Positions 8,525 through 16,113 of a DNA stretch of 64,000 nucleotides are shown here, one piece after another. The first letter of the stretch is position 1. Each line of letters starts with the position of its first letter. Source of the stretch: JAUIET01 sp039111475 (GTDB lineage Bacteria > Pseudomonadota > Gammaproteobacteria > Pseudomonadales > JAUIET01); assembly GCA_039111475.1 (NCBI GenBank), contig JBCCIP010000024.1, positions 1-64,000 of the forward strand, given 5' to 3'. The position numbers and the translations under genes are program-made. The notes beneath the pieces were generated by a model, which was not told the origin of the DNA, did not search any database, and saw nothing but the letters and a program-made list of their open reading frames with translations.

Positions 8525-9091
8525 ATGATTCGAACAAACCTGAGGCAAAGGATAAGAAAGAAGTCAACCGCTCTGGTTGGCTATGTACCGCAGGACTGCC
8601 CCAGCTGCGGTTGCCCGCGTTTCGGGGAAATACCGCTCAACATGGTTGATAAGGCTCTTGGCAGAGCTGCCAGATACCGCTGCGACAAATGTGGGGAACA
8701 TGCTCTTCTTGAAGAAAGTGAAACGCCACCAGGAGATGCCATAGCAGAACCATCTGACTTCACGGAATTGCAACCGCCGGAGCAAAGCTTTCTTTTGGGT
8801 GTGCAATATCTTCAAGGCCGCGGTGTAGACAAGAGTGAAAGTGCTGCTTTTGCCTGTTTTGAACGTGCTGCCGGAATGAACCATTCTAATGCGCAATACA
8901 ACTTAGGCCTGCAACTGGTGCGAGGTATGGGTGTTGGGCAAGATCTGGTAAGAGGTTATTACTGGCTGGCGAAAGCAGCCGAGAATGGCCATGAGAAAGC
9001 AATATTTGCTGCACCACGCGTTGCCAGAATGCTAAACGTAGATCAGTTGGAGCAGTTGCGAATTGGTGCCGAACTGCATGAGCGAGCGTAA
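8525..9091 (+). CDS. Zinc-ribbon plus Sel1-repeat protein
   Basis: 188 aa from the ATG at 8525, chosen over an upstream GTG because GGAAG precedes it and it begins two bases after the VanZ-like stop. Residues about 20-60 form a zinc-ribbon-like pair of knuckles (CPSCGCPRFGEI and YRCDKCGEHA). The rest is a Sel1/TPR-like array with at least two repeats (YLQGRGVDKSESAAFACFER; LGLQLVRGMGVGQD). No signal peptide is seen, so it is probably cytoplasmic. Sel1 proteins act as adaptor scaffolds. As the last gene of the ligase operon it may regulate or scaffold the EPS machinery, but this is inference. Confidence 0.75.
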   Translation: MIRTNLRQRIRKKSTALVGYVPQDCPSCGCPRFGEIPLNMVDKALGRAARYRCDKCGEHALLEESETPPGDAIAEPSDFTELQPPEQSFLLGVQYLQGRGVDKSESAAFACFERAAGMNHSNAQYNLGLQLVRGMGVGQDLVRGYYWLAKAAENGHEKAIFAAPRVARMLNVDQLEQLRIGAELHERA

Positions 9092-9375
9092 GCGGCAATA
9101 AACTGTAAACAAACGCAGTTGGGTTTAGTGCCCGTGATAGGGTATGCCTTTGGCACCGTGGGGGGGCTATAGCCGAGATGAGTGCTCACCTCGGCGCCCA
9201 ATGCTGCCTCAACCGTGATTTTCGTCAATTAAGCACTCAACGCGCTCAGGCGAGGAAATCAACATCCTGCTGAGTCTTTGTCTTTCATTGTTGATACCGT
9301 GGTTCGCTAACTACTCTAGAGTATTTTGAATCACGGATTCACAAAGTTAGTGGGGCACTCCCAGCAAAAAGCGAC
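9092..9375. other. Intergenic region between convergent genes, with a dyad
   Basis: No coding potential seen. A strong imperfect dyad, GCCGAGATGAG at 9172-9182 facing CTCACCTCGGC at 9185-9195 (one mismatch), sits 80 bases after the Sel1 gene. It may serve as a terminator, although no T-run follows. The remainder is unremarkable. Confidence 0.4.
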
Positions 9376-10338
9376 TTAAGACTCTTTATTATTCTCAACC
9401 TGTTCCAATATCCATGGGTAGGTTCTTGCTATACCTTCCTTTGTTGATATTTTTGGTTTCCAACCTGTTGAGTAGATGCGCTCATTACTAAAATTACGAG
9501 AGCGCACTCCCACTGGACCATCAATATGGCGTATTTCTACTTGTTTTCCTGCCACTTCCGATACGATGTCGACTAATTCATCGACGGATATATATTCGGG
9601 TAACCCGATATTAACAGCCCCCTGTAAGTCAGAATGCATCAACGTATAAATGCCATCAACCATGTCTTCAACATAGGTGTAGGATCTTATTGCAGAGCCA
9701 TCACCCCACACTTCAACAATTCCTCCTTCTGCCGCTTCAGCTACTTTTCGACACATGGCGGCAGGGGCTTTTTCACGCCCTCCTTGCCAAGTACCATAGG
9801 GACCATAGCAATTCTGGAAGCGTGCTATTCGAACCTTCATTCCCTCGTTTCGTTCGTATGCCATCGCCATACGTTCTGAATATAATTTTTCCCAACCGTA
9901 TTCATTATCAGGATTAGCAGGAAACGCCTCTGCCTCGGTCATTTCTGCTTCACCAGGCTCCATATCCCTATAAACACAAACTGAAGAAGAAAAGAAATAT
10001 CTTGGCACCCCAAGCTTGCTAGCGTTATGTGCCATATGCAAATTAACAAGCACGCTATTGTGCATAATCTCGCACTCCGCAGAGTGAATAAATCCCATAC
10101 CACCCATATCTGCGGCTAGTTGGTAGACTTCGTCAAAGGTACCGCCCGATACTGTTAGCGCCTCAATACAGCTCTTTTCCAGCCTTAAATCCAAAGTCAG
10201 GAATTCATCCGCAGCAGTATCCATGTACTCATGTTCTTTTTGATCAACCGCTCTGACCCAATAACCCTCATTTTTAAGCTTCTGAACCAAGTGACCACCA
10301 ATAAAGCCGCCTGCTCCGCAAACCAAAGCCTTCTTCAT
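9376..10338 (-). CDS. GDP-mannose 3,5-epimerase-like sugar-nucleotide epimerase
   Basis: 320 aa extended SDR enzyme. The NAD motif is GAGGFIGG (8-15). The features are those of plant GDP-mannose 3,5-epimerase (GME): LAADMGGMGFI, SSSVCVY with Cys121, YGWEK with Tyr147/Lys151, NCYGPYGTWQGGREKAPA with Lys190, and IDGPVGVRSRN. Cys, Tyr and Lys correspond to the known GME catalytic residues, so conversion of GDP-D-mannose to GDP-L-galactose and/or GDP-L-gulose is predicted. The product would supply an L-sugar to the adjacent EPS locus. The gene stands alone on the minus strand with a good ribosome site (AGGAG). Other extended SDRs share the fold, but the GME-specific motifs favour this call. Confidence 0.8.
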   Translation of the reverse strand: MKKALVCGAGGFIGGHLVQKLKNEGYWVRAVDQKEHEYMDTAADEFLTLDLRLEKSCIEALTVSGGTFDEVYQLAADMGGMGFIHSAECEIMHNSVLVNLHMAHNASKLGVPRYFFSSSVCVYRDMEPGEAEMTEAEAFPANPDNEYGWEKLYSERMAMAYERNEGMKVRIARFQNCYGPYGTWQGGREKAPAAMCRKVAEAAEGGIVEVWGDGSAIRSYTYVEDMVDGIYTLMHSDLQGAVNIGLPEYISVDELVDIVSEVAGKQVEIRHIDGPVGVRSRNFSNERIYSTGWKPKISTKEGIARTYPWILEQVENNKES

Positions 10339-10608
10339 ACTTGCTCCTGCAATTCCATCAAGTTAGTATCGTTCAGTTTAGTCAATGTAATGTATTCATT
10401 AGAAATCTTCTACACCGCCCATCGAATCCTACGTAAATCGCCTGTGTTCTCCAACGGGAAGTTAATCAATAATGAGCAATACCCCATATGGTTTACACCC
10501 TATTGGCACTAGGCGCATGGTTTACACATGAGATTATTTGGATGCCGCTCTATTGCGCCGTTCAGCGTCAAAGCAAACTGCAGAGTTCTGTATGAATCCT
10601 TTTTAGAA
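10339..10608. promoter_or_regulatory. Intergenic region with paired direct repeats upstream of the GME-like gene
   Basis: No gene seen. Two exact copies of ATGGTTTACAC start at 10488 and 10517 (29 bases apart), in an AT-rich stretch about 150-190 bases upstream of the epimerase start. The near-three-turn spacing is what tandem regulator sites would give, but no regulator can be named. The region also follows the end of the LuxC-like operon. Confidence 0.3.
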
Positions 10609-11835
10609 TTAGAGCACCTGCACATCAACACAACGAGTAAGTTCATTCAACAGGCCGTACCCATCCCACTGCTCTGAAAAATTCAGCGCATCGCCAAATT
10701 TTACAACTCTATCTATGCCGCTTGGTTTACTCTCTGCAAGGAAAGCGGTCACGTCTTTTTTATCAATGCCGAAGCAAGTCATTGTTTGAACCTTTTGATC
10801 AACACAATGCAGAAGGTCTGCGAGTGACTCTATGTGTATCTCAAGGAATAAACCACCACCGCAATGCACCTCTCTGAATTCCAGAGGGATGCTGTTGGAT
10901 TCTACCCTTGCCAAACGAAGGCTTGAGGTTTTCTCTATTGATATCGGTGATGGTGCCTCAATGGCAAATCTGCATTGCGCAACGAGTTTATCCATGGCCA
11001 ATGCTGGGGCGGTTGAATACTCTTCCGTGACCAGCAATTCCTCAACGCGATTCCAAAACACGGTTTGCGCTTCCCGGATTAGCCGTTGCTCGCCACCTCG
11101 CCAGCAGACCAGTCTAGGTGATGAGCACGCCATTTGATCAAACCAGTAGCTGTCTCTGTAGAAACCTTCGATACAAGATTGCATAGCCGAGTCGTCTGCA
11201 TTGAGAAATTGTTCGGCATCCAGAACGGCGAGTGAGAATCGGTCTGCGAACGTTAGTTCCTTGGCGCGCGGTGGCAGGGGAATACTTCGGATCCGCCGGA
11301 TCGTTTCATCCCCGCCCCAAATCATTCTGACGTCGCACAAAGAAGAGAAATAACGGCTGACTTCCTCGCTATGTTCGTATCGAACAATCATCATGCTTTG
11401 CGCAACTACTGGGTGCGCACTGATAATATCGTTCATCACAGCAAGTATTGCGTCTACTTGCGCATTAGGTGTCGAGGAAATACGAACTATGTTCCTGTTG
11501 CCACAAAAGAGTGAAAGGAACAATGAATAGACAAAGATGGTGTCTACGTTTGACGGTGCAATATGAAAAACAGTGCCTCTGGGCAGGCGAAAATTATCAG
11601 CAGGCTGCAGAAAATCCTTCTGCATACTAATCACATTGGCCTTTCGCATCCAAAACGCTAGCGCCGTCACTTCGGGTATGCCAGCAGTTCTTCCATCCCT
11701 CATCAGCGCAGATGACAGTGCACTTGTAAATTGAAGTGTTTCTTCCGAAAATGGATCGAGAAGTTGGCTACCAATAAGGTGTTCAATAGCGTTGTCGCGA
11801 GGACAAACTACCTGGTAGTGTTCGTTAAGATTCAT
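10609..11835 (-). CDS. LuxC-family acyl-CoA/acyl-protein reductase
   Basis: 408 aa member of the aldehyde-dehydrogenase-like LuxC family, which reduces activated fatty acyl groups to aldehydes with NADPH. Visible family features are FHIAPSNVDTIFVYSL, NRNIVRISS, MIWGGDETIRRIR and the catalytic-cysteine segment DQMACSSPR at about residue 245. It is the last gene of a five-gene operon. The upstream partner is a LuxE-like acyl-protein synthetase, which in luminous bacteria feeds LuxC. There is no luxA/luxB in the window, so bioluminescence is not implied. Start ATG at 11835 overlaps the LuxE-like stop by 11 bases. Confidence 0.85.
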   Translation of the reverse strand: MNLNEHYQVVCPRDNAIEHLIGSQLLDPFSEETLQFTSALSSALMRDGRTAGIPEVTALAFWMRKANVISMQKDFLQPADNFRLPRGTVFHIAPSNVDTIFVYSLFLSLFCGNRNIVRISSTPNAQVDAILAVMNDIISAHPVVAQSMMIVRYEHSEEVSRYFSSLCDVRMIWGGDETIRRIRSIPLPPRAKELTFADRFSLAVLDAEQFLNADDSAMQSCIEGFYRDSYWFDQMACSSPRLVCWRGGEQRLIREAQTVFWNRVEELLVTEEYSTAPALAMDKLVAQCRFAIEAPSPISIEKTSSLRLARVESNSIPLEFREVHCGGGLFLEIHIESLADLLHCVDQKVQTMTCFGIDKKDVTAFLAESKPSGIDRVVKFGDALNFSEQWDGYGLLNELTRCVDVQVL

Positions 11836-12907
11836 AGGTATCGCTGCAGCCTCGAACTTCCGCTTTGGGCAAGCGTCCTAAAATGGAAAAGTGGGTGCCG
11901 TTTCGCCCGCATTTGCAGTCATCCTGGCCATGAATCACGCCTTGATCCTCAGTCAATATCGCGTGCCCCGGATACGAATGCGGAAGAATAGACAAGGTCT
12001 CAATCACACCTGGCTCGCCCACACCCAGAGCTTCTCCTGTCAGTGGGTCTCGAATGACGACCTCTGAAAAAACTGAGGCATGGAAATGGCCTTGTTCACA
12101 TTCCATGTAAACCGAACCCATTTGCTCAACCATGCCATAGAAATTGAATATCCGCTCGATACCTGTGGCAGCAGCAACACGCTGGCGAAACGCAGCGTTA
12201 TCGACTTTCTCAGATTCCAGTTTCTTCCAACCGCCGCTGTGCACCATGGTAGCGGAATCTATGTTCAGCGTTTTCCCGGTTTTTTCGAGCTCTTTGATGA
12301 GATGCAGCCAAATCATAAAGGTAAAGCCAAAAAGAAAAATTGGCGAACCCGCATGTTGGTCCAGGAACTCATCCAAGGCGTCGTATTTCACCTTCATGTC
12401 TTCGTCAAAAAGGTAAAGATGTTTTCTACCAAAATTAGACATGCCCAGAATGCCGCCGCCACGGGCTGAAAACATTTGCCGATTTTTCAAAATGGCGTCG
12501 CTGTCCAGGATGATCATCGGCAAACGCTTGGGGCCCAGGTAGCTGCGCATGATGCAAGACAGGGCTTTGGTCTGGTATTGAGACGTTTGCTTGTCCAGAA
12601 ATATCTTTGACACTTGCTGCGACGTGGTACCAGATGACGTAAGCGTTTTGACATTGCTGTCGTCTATGATGCTCTTAAGTTCATAATGCTTGAAAATACG
12701 AACGGGCAATGAAAACGCCTCGCTGGCATTGCTTATTGATTTTGCCGTGTTTGCGCCAAACGCATCACAGATTGCTTTGTATGGAGGGCAATGTGCGTAG
12801 TGATGCTCGGCGAGAAGGCCCAGGTGATCGCAAATGACAGCAGACTTATCGTCTCCTCCCAGCTTATAGGCGTCGTCTTCAAATAACTGATTTAAGGTTG
12901 TCATCAT
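11825..12907 (-). CDS. LuxE-family acyl-protein synthetase/acyltransferase
   Basis: 360 aa, an ANL-related LuxE enzyme that activates or accepts a fatty acid and transfers the acyl group to its own cysteine or to a LuxC partner. Visible features: the adenylation-like loop TLTSSGTTSQQVSKIF (about residue 90), FLFGFTFMIW, MVHSGGWKK, FNFYGMVEQMGSVY, and a C-terminal zinc-like CKCGRNG followed by LGRLPKAEVRG. The C-terminal RG(C)SDTYE tail matches the family. It overlaps the AMP-ligase gene by 4 bases (ATGA) and LuxC by 11, so stoichiometric production is likely. Confidence 0.85.
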   Translation of the reverse strand: MMTTLNQLFEDDAYKLGGDDKSAVICDHLGLLAEHHYAHCPPYKAICDAFGANTAKSISNASEAFSLPVRIFKHYELKSIIDDSNVKTLTSSGTTSQQVSKIFLDKQTSQYQTKALSCIMRSYLGPKRLPMIILDSDAILKNRQMFSARGGGILGMSNFGRKHLYLFDEDMKVKYDALDEFLDQHAGSPIFLFGFTFMIWLHLIKELEKTGKTLNIDSATMVHSGGWKKLESEKVDNAAFRQRVAAATGIERIFNFYGMVEQMGSVYMECEQGHFHASVFSEVVIRDPLTGEALGVGEPGVIETLSILPHSYPGHAILTEDQGVIHGQDDCKCGRNGTHFSILGRLPKAEVRGCSDTYES

Positions 12908-14331
12908 TCAGCTTGCGGGTTACCAGGTTTGCCAAATATCTCTGAATACAGAATCTTTCCTGATTCATTACGCGGGATATGTGATTGATGGAATACGTCA
13001 ACGGCACGATGATCGAACCTGAACGTTGACACCAAGGATGTCTTCACTCGCTCCACGTCATCGGGATCAGTAATCATGACGCGCAAGGTATTGTCTTCAC
13101 CCCCACTTACGCCCTCTGCGCCTAAACCCGTAATATGCCTGTCAATATCATCAAGATTTACGCGATTGCCGAACATTTTGATCATTCTCTTTAAACGGCC
13201 AGTAACGTAGCAAAACCCGTCATCATCAAATCGACCAATGTCGCCTGTTGCGAGCACGCCGTGCATAACATCGCCGAGTGCCAGATCGGATGGATCCTGG
13301 GCATACCCCATCATCACATTGGGTCCACTGTAAACAATCTCGCCTTCGTCGCCGTTATCTGTCTGAATATTCAGGGTGCCGCCAGGAATAGCAATTCCAA
13401 TGCTGCCCAATTTACTGCGCAGCCTATCAGGTGGCAGATAACTGATTCGGGCGGTTGCCTCGGTTTGTCCATACATTGTATAGAAACGTATTCCGTTATC
13501 GTCGGCAATGTTCGCGAAATGAAGAATCAACTCGTCACTCAGTTTTCCACCTGCCTGCGTCATTGTTTGTAAGCACGAGAGGTCTCTTCGTTCGACGCGC
13601 AAACGGCGTAGCATGTCGTAAGTGTATGGAACGCCAGATAGGGAGCTGACCTGGTGGTCAGCAAACACCTGCCAAAACTCTTTGGTCATTATCGAATGAT
13701 CCGTAAGAGATATTCTCGCGCCAACACTCAAATGACTGTTAATAACAGACAGACCGTATGAGTAGCCCATGGGCAGTACAGTAATCGGGCAGTCATCGGC
13801 ACTCAGCATTAGATAGCTCGCGATGCTGGCCGCATTAGCATTTACGTTTTCATAGGAAAGGCGCACAAATTTCGGACTGCCTGTACTTCCTGATGTGGAT
13901 AACAACAATCCCAGATCATTGTGTATCTCTTGCTGCTGCTGACCTGTGAAAGAAACCACATAATTTCGATACTGAAAATGGTCAATCTGCGAAGCCGCCG
14001 CCAATGGATGGTCCATCGGCGCACAAAGAAAGTTTGGCTTGTACAACTCAACTATGTGCTTGAGCAGAGTCACATCAGTACTGGCACTCAGTAGCATCAC
14101 GGTATTACTTGAACGCAGTGTTGCCAGATAACAAACCAGTGGTTCGGGGTTGTTTTCGCACAGTACCAATACGAGGTTTTTGGATTCAGACTGTTTGGAA
14201 AATACAGTTCTTATCTCATCGCAAGCTTGCGCGACGTGCGCATACGTGAGCGGGCTTTCATCCGCAAGGAGCAGACAAGGGGCTGAGCCGTATTTCTCCA
14301 ACTCGAAAAACATATTAGATGAGCATGCCAC
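12904..14331 (-). CDS. AMP-dependent acyl ligase (ANL superfamily)
   Basis: 475 aa adenylating enzyme. P-loop STSGSTGSPKFVRLS at about 145-160, MYGQTEATARISYL (A5-type motif), TGDIGRFDDDGFCYVTGRLKRMIKMFGNRV (hinge and A8-type motif, cited by its first residues only as a guide), and a C-terminal GK-containing segment (NESGKILYSEIF) with the catalytic lysine. It probably loads a carboxylic acid onto the acyl carrier protein encoded two genes upstream. The acid cannot be told from sequence. It overlaps the SDR gene by 17 bases and LuxE by 4. The reported start is ATG at 14331. Confidence 0.85.
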   Translation of the reverse strand: MACSSNMFFELEKYGSAPCLLLADESPLTYAHVAQACDEIRTVFSKQSESKNLVLVLCENNPEPLVCYLATLRSSNTVMLLSASTDVTLLKHIVELYKPNFLCAPMDHPLAAASQIDHFQYRNYVVSFTGQQQQEIHNDLGLLLSTSGSTGSPKFVRLSYENVNANAASIASYLMLSADDCPITVLPMGYSYGLSVINSHLSVGARISLTDHSIMTKEFWQVFADHQVSSLSGVPYTYDMLRRLRVERRDLSCLQTMTQAGGKLSDELILHFANIADDNGIRFYTMYGQTEATARISYLPPDRLRSKLGSIGIAIPGGTLNIQTDNGDEGEIVYSGPNVMMGYAQDPSDLALGDVMHGVLATGDIGRFDDDGFCYVTGRLKRMIKMFGNRVNLDDIDRHITGLGAEGVSGGEDNTLRVMITDPDDVERVKTSLVSTFRFDHRAVDVFHQSHIPRNESGKILYSEIFGKPGNPQAE

Positions 14332-15073
14332 CGTCTACACCGATCACTTCGCCAGTAAGATAGCTGGACAGATCGCTCGCTAAGAAAAGTGCTACGTTCG
14401 CAACATCCTGGGGCTGCCCTATTCTGTTCATCTTTATCGACTTTACAACCGCATCCTTGGCTTCCGCGTCAAAGCCGTTTAACAAGTCGGTGTCGACAAA
14501 TCCCGGAGCGATCGCATTCACTCTAATTCCCATAGGAGCCAGTTCCTTTGCCGCAGAAGTTGTGGCACCCAGAATGGCGGCTTTGCTGGCGCTGTACGCA
14601 ACCTGGCCTTCTGAACCAACCCTACCAACGATTGAGCTCAGGTTTATGATGGACCCACGTTGCTTTCGTGCCATGAGCTTGCTCGCCAACTGCAGGTTTA
14701 GCAGAGCACCCGTGACGTTTATGTCCATCATTTCACGAATGGAATCCGGGGTTGTCATTGCCAGTAAAGCCGATTTCATCACGCCGGCATTGTTGATCAA
14801 TACGTCCAAACGACCAAATGTCTTGTTGACGTGCTTAAACGCACGCTTCACTTGCTCAGGCTCTCGCACATCACATTGAATCCCAACGCAAGAAACGGAA
14901 TATTTTTGCGCTATTTCGCCGGCAATATCGTCAAGAATTGCCTGGTCTAACGTTGAGCAGAATGCAACATCTGAACCAGCATCAGCCAATGTTTCAACGC
15001 ACGCCCGACCAATTCCACGTGCCCCTCCTGTAACGTATGAGAGACGGCCAGACAGATCAATCTTCGTTGACAT
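14315..15073 (-). CDS. FabG-like short-chain dehydrogenase/reductase
   Basis: 252 aa classical SDR. TGGARGIG cofactor motif near residue 15, NNAG near 90, catalytic Ser-Tyr-Lys in NLSSIVG and YSASKAA, and PGFVDTD. The closest functional class is 3-oxoacyl-ACP reductase, which fits the acyl carrier protein gene directly before it. The ATG at 15073 is chosen because the upstream TTG lies deep in the ACP gene and adds a non-homologous leader; even so it overlaps the ACP end by 17 bases. Reduction of a beta-keto or related carbonyl on an ACP-bound acyl chain is inferred. Confidence 0.85.
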   Translation of the reverse strand: MSTKIDLSGRLSYVTGGARGIGRACVETLADAGSDVAFCSTLDQAILDDIAGEIAQKYSVSCVGIQCDVREPEQVKRAFKHVNKTFGRLDVLINNAGVMKSALLAMTTPDSIREMMDINVTGALLNLQLASKLMARKQRGSIINLSSIVGRVGSEGQVAYSASKAAILGATTSAAKELAPMGIRVNAIAPGFVDTDLLNGFDAEAKDAVVKSIKMNRIGQPQDVANVALFLASDLSSYLTGEVIGVDGGMLI

Positions 15074-15299
15074 ACTTCCGTACGATATCAATTGATATAG
15101 CAAAGCTGCTCATATCGATCAGATCATCCGAATCGATCATGATGTCGAACGCATCTTCAATCTCGGCAACCAGCCGCATGTGAGCCAATGAATCCCACTG
15201 AGGTATTGTGTTGTATTCCAGACTGGGTATCACGTCTGCCTCAGGAATGCCTAGCGCGTCAGCAAACACGGTCCGTAGTTTATTTTCATCAAATTCCAT
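15057..15299 (-). CDS. Acyl carrier protein-like protein
   Basis: 80 aa acidic protein with a four-helix carrier-protein pattern. The phosphopantetheine serine lies in WDSLAHMRL (about residue 40), in place of the DSL motif of fatty-acid ACP, and the end (DMSSFAISIDIVRKYV) matches helix 4. It is first in the operon ACP-SDR-AMP ligase-LuxE-LuxC and is presumably the dedicated carrier for this pathway rather than housekeeping AcpP. A ribosome site (AGAG) precedes the ATG at 15299. A phosphopantetheinyl transferase is not present in the window. Confidence 0.88.
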   Translation of the reverse strand: MEFDENKLRTVFADALGIPEADVIPSLEYNTIPQWDSLAHMRLVAEIEDAFDIMIDSDDLIDMSSFAISIDIVRKYVNED

Positions 15300-15777
15300 A
15301 GTTCTCTACCTGGATGCAAATGTGGGGGTCAGAATTGTTCCGGTTTGAAGGGTTTGGCCGATGGGCTTTTTTGCGATGCACGAAGGTATCTGCCCGTGAG
15401 CGCAAACGTAGTTAAGAGTGTAAGCGAATTTGATGTTCAAACTAACTCCGTACGTCTAAAAGGTTGCTTTATCAGCAACTTAAGCATAGTTGGCATAACT
15501 GCTGTGCGCACAAAAACAACAGTTTATTCATGGGTTTTACCAGCGACCGAATCGCGTGTCATGGCATTTTCGTGGAGTGAATGCCATGGACAATATCGGG
15601 CTTTATTCAGGTGCTGAAAATGCATCGCCAGCCGGCATCATAAACTATGATTTGGGATTCTCTGACGGAGCAGCGGGGAGGCTAATAGTTGCGGCCAACC
15701 CTTTTATAGCGGAAAAGTGTTAACCATGTCTCCGGTATGAAGTGTTACCTAGGTGCCCGGAACAGACCGGAAAATAA
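15300..15777. promoter_or_regulatory. Intergenic region upstream of the ACP-LuxC operon with a palindrome
   Basis: No gene is supported here; open frames lack ribosome sites. The notable element is a perfect 9-bp inverted repeat, CATGGCATT at 15560-15568 and AATGCCATG at 15580-15588 (11-base spacer), about 260 bases upstream of the ACP start. It resembles an operator or a small hairpin. GTTGCGGCCAAC near 15690 is another short dyad, between the operon and the tRNA genes. Confidence 0.35.
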
Positions 15778-15854
15778 TGGCGGACCGGACGGGACTCGAA
15801 CCCGCGACCTCCGGCGTGACAGGCCGGCATTCTAACCAGCTGAACTACCGGTCC
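15778..15854 (-). tRNA. tRNA-Asp (anticodon GTC)
   Basis: 77 bases on the minus strand beginning GGACCGGTAG and ending with an encoded CCA. The acceptor stem GGACCGG/CCGGTCC, the D-loop AGCTGGTTAGA, the anticodon stem CCGGC/GCCGG with loop CTGTCAC, and the T-arm GGGTTCGAGTCCC are all visible. The GTC anticodon reads GAY (Asp). It is transcribed after tRNA-Val from the same promoter. Confidence 0.97.
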
Positions 15855-15888
15855 GTAGAATGATCGGAAATGGCTCCCGTGGCGGGAG

Positions 15889-15964
15889 TGGTGGGTGATG
15901 ACGGGATCGAACCGCCGACCCTCTGCTTGTAAGGCAGATGCTCTCCCAGCTGAGCTAATCACCC
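15889..15964 (-). tRNA. tRNA-Val (anticodon TAC)
   Basis: 76 bases on the minus strand, from GGGTGATTAGCTCAG to an encoded CCA. The anticodon arm CTGCCTTACAAGCAG carries TAC, and the T-arm GGCGGTTCGATCCCGTC is complete (one weak pair). A 6-bp hairpin (CTCCCG/CGGGAG, 15874-15888) lies in the 34-base spacer to tRNA-Asp and may guide processing. Confidence 0.97.
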
Positions 15965-15981
15965 ATTTTCCGAGAGCGCGA

Positions 15982-16009
15982 ATTCTACCGTAACCAGTCG
16001 TTCTGTCAA
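15982..16009 (-). promoter_or_regulatory. Sigma-70 promoter of the tRNA-Val/tRNA-Asp pair
   Basis: On the minus strand TTGACA (16009-16004) and TAGAAT (15987-15982) are separated by 16 bases, an almost ideal sigma-70 promoter, placed 17 bases upstream of the 5' end of tRNA-Val. Confidence 0.85.
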
Positions 16010-16113
16010 AAGAAAATTGCGGAATTTACGGTGGTATTTCCTATTGCGCGCTTGATGCGTTTATCTTTTGCCGAATTGCTCCGTGAAGGCCGTTTTTTTG
16101 GCACAATAGCAGC

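Noticed and set aside
10609..15299. Bioluminescence (lux) operon
   Set aside because: LuxC- and LuxE-like genes are present, but luxA, luxB and luxD are not, and the ACP, SDR and AMP-ligase partners do not fit a lux operon.
15720..15962. 80-codon open frame on the minus strand
   Set aside because: It runs through both tRNA genes and has no protein features.
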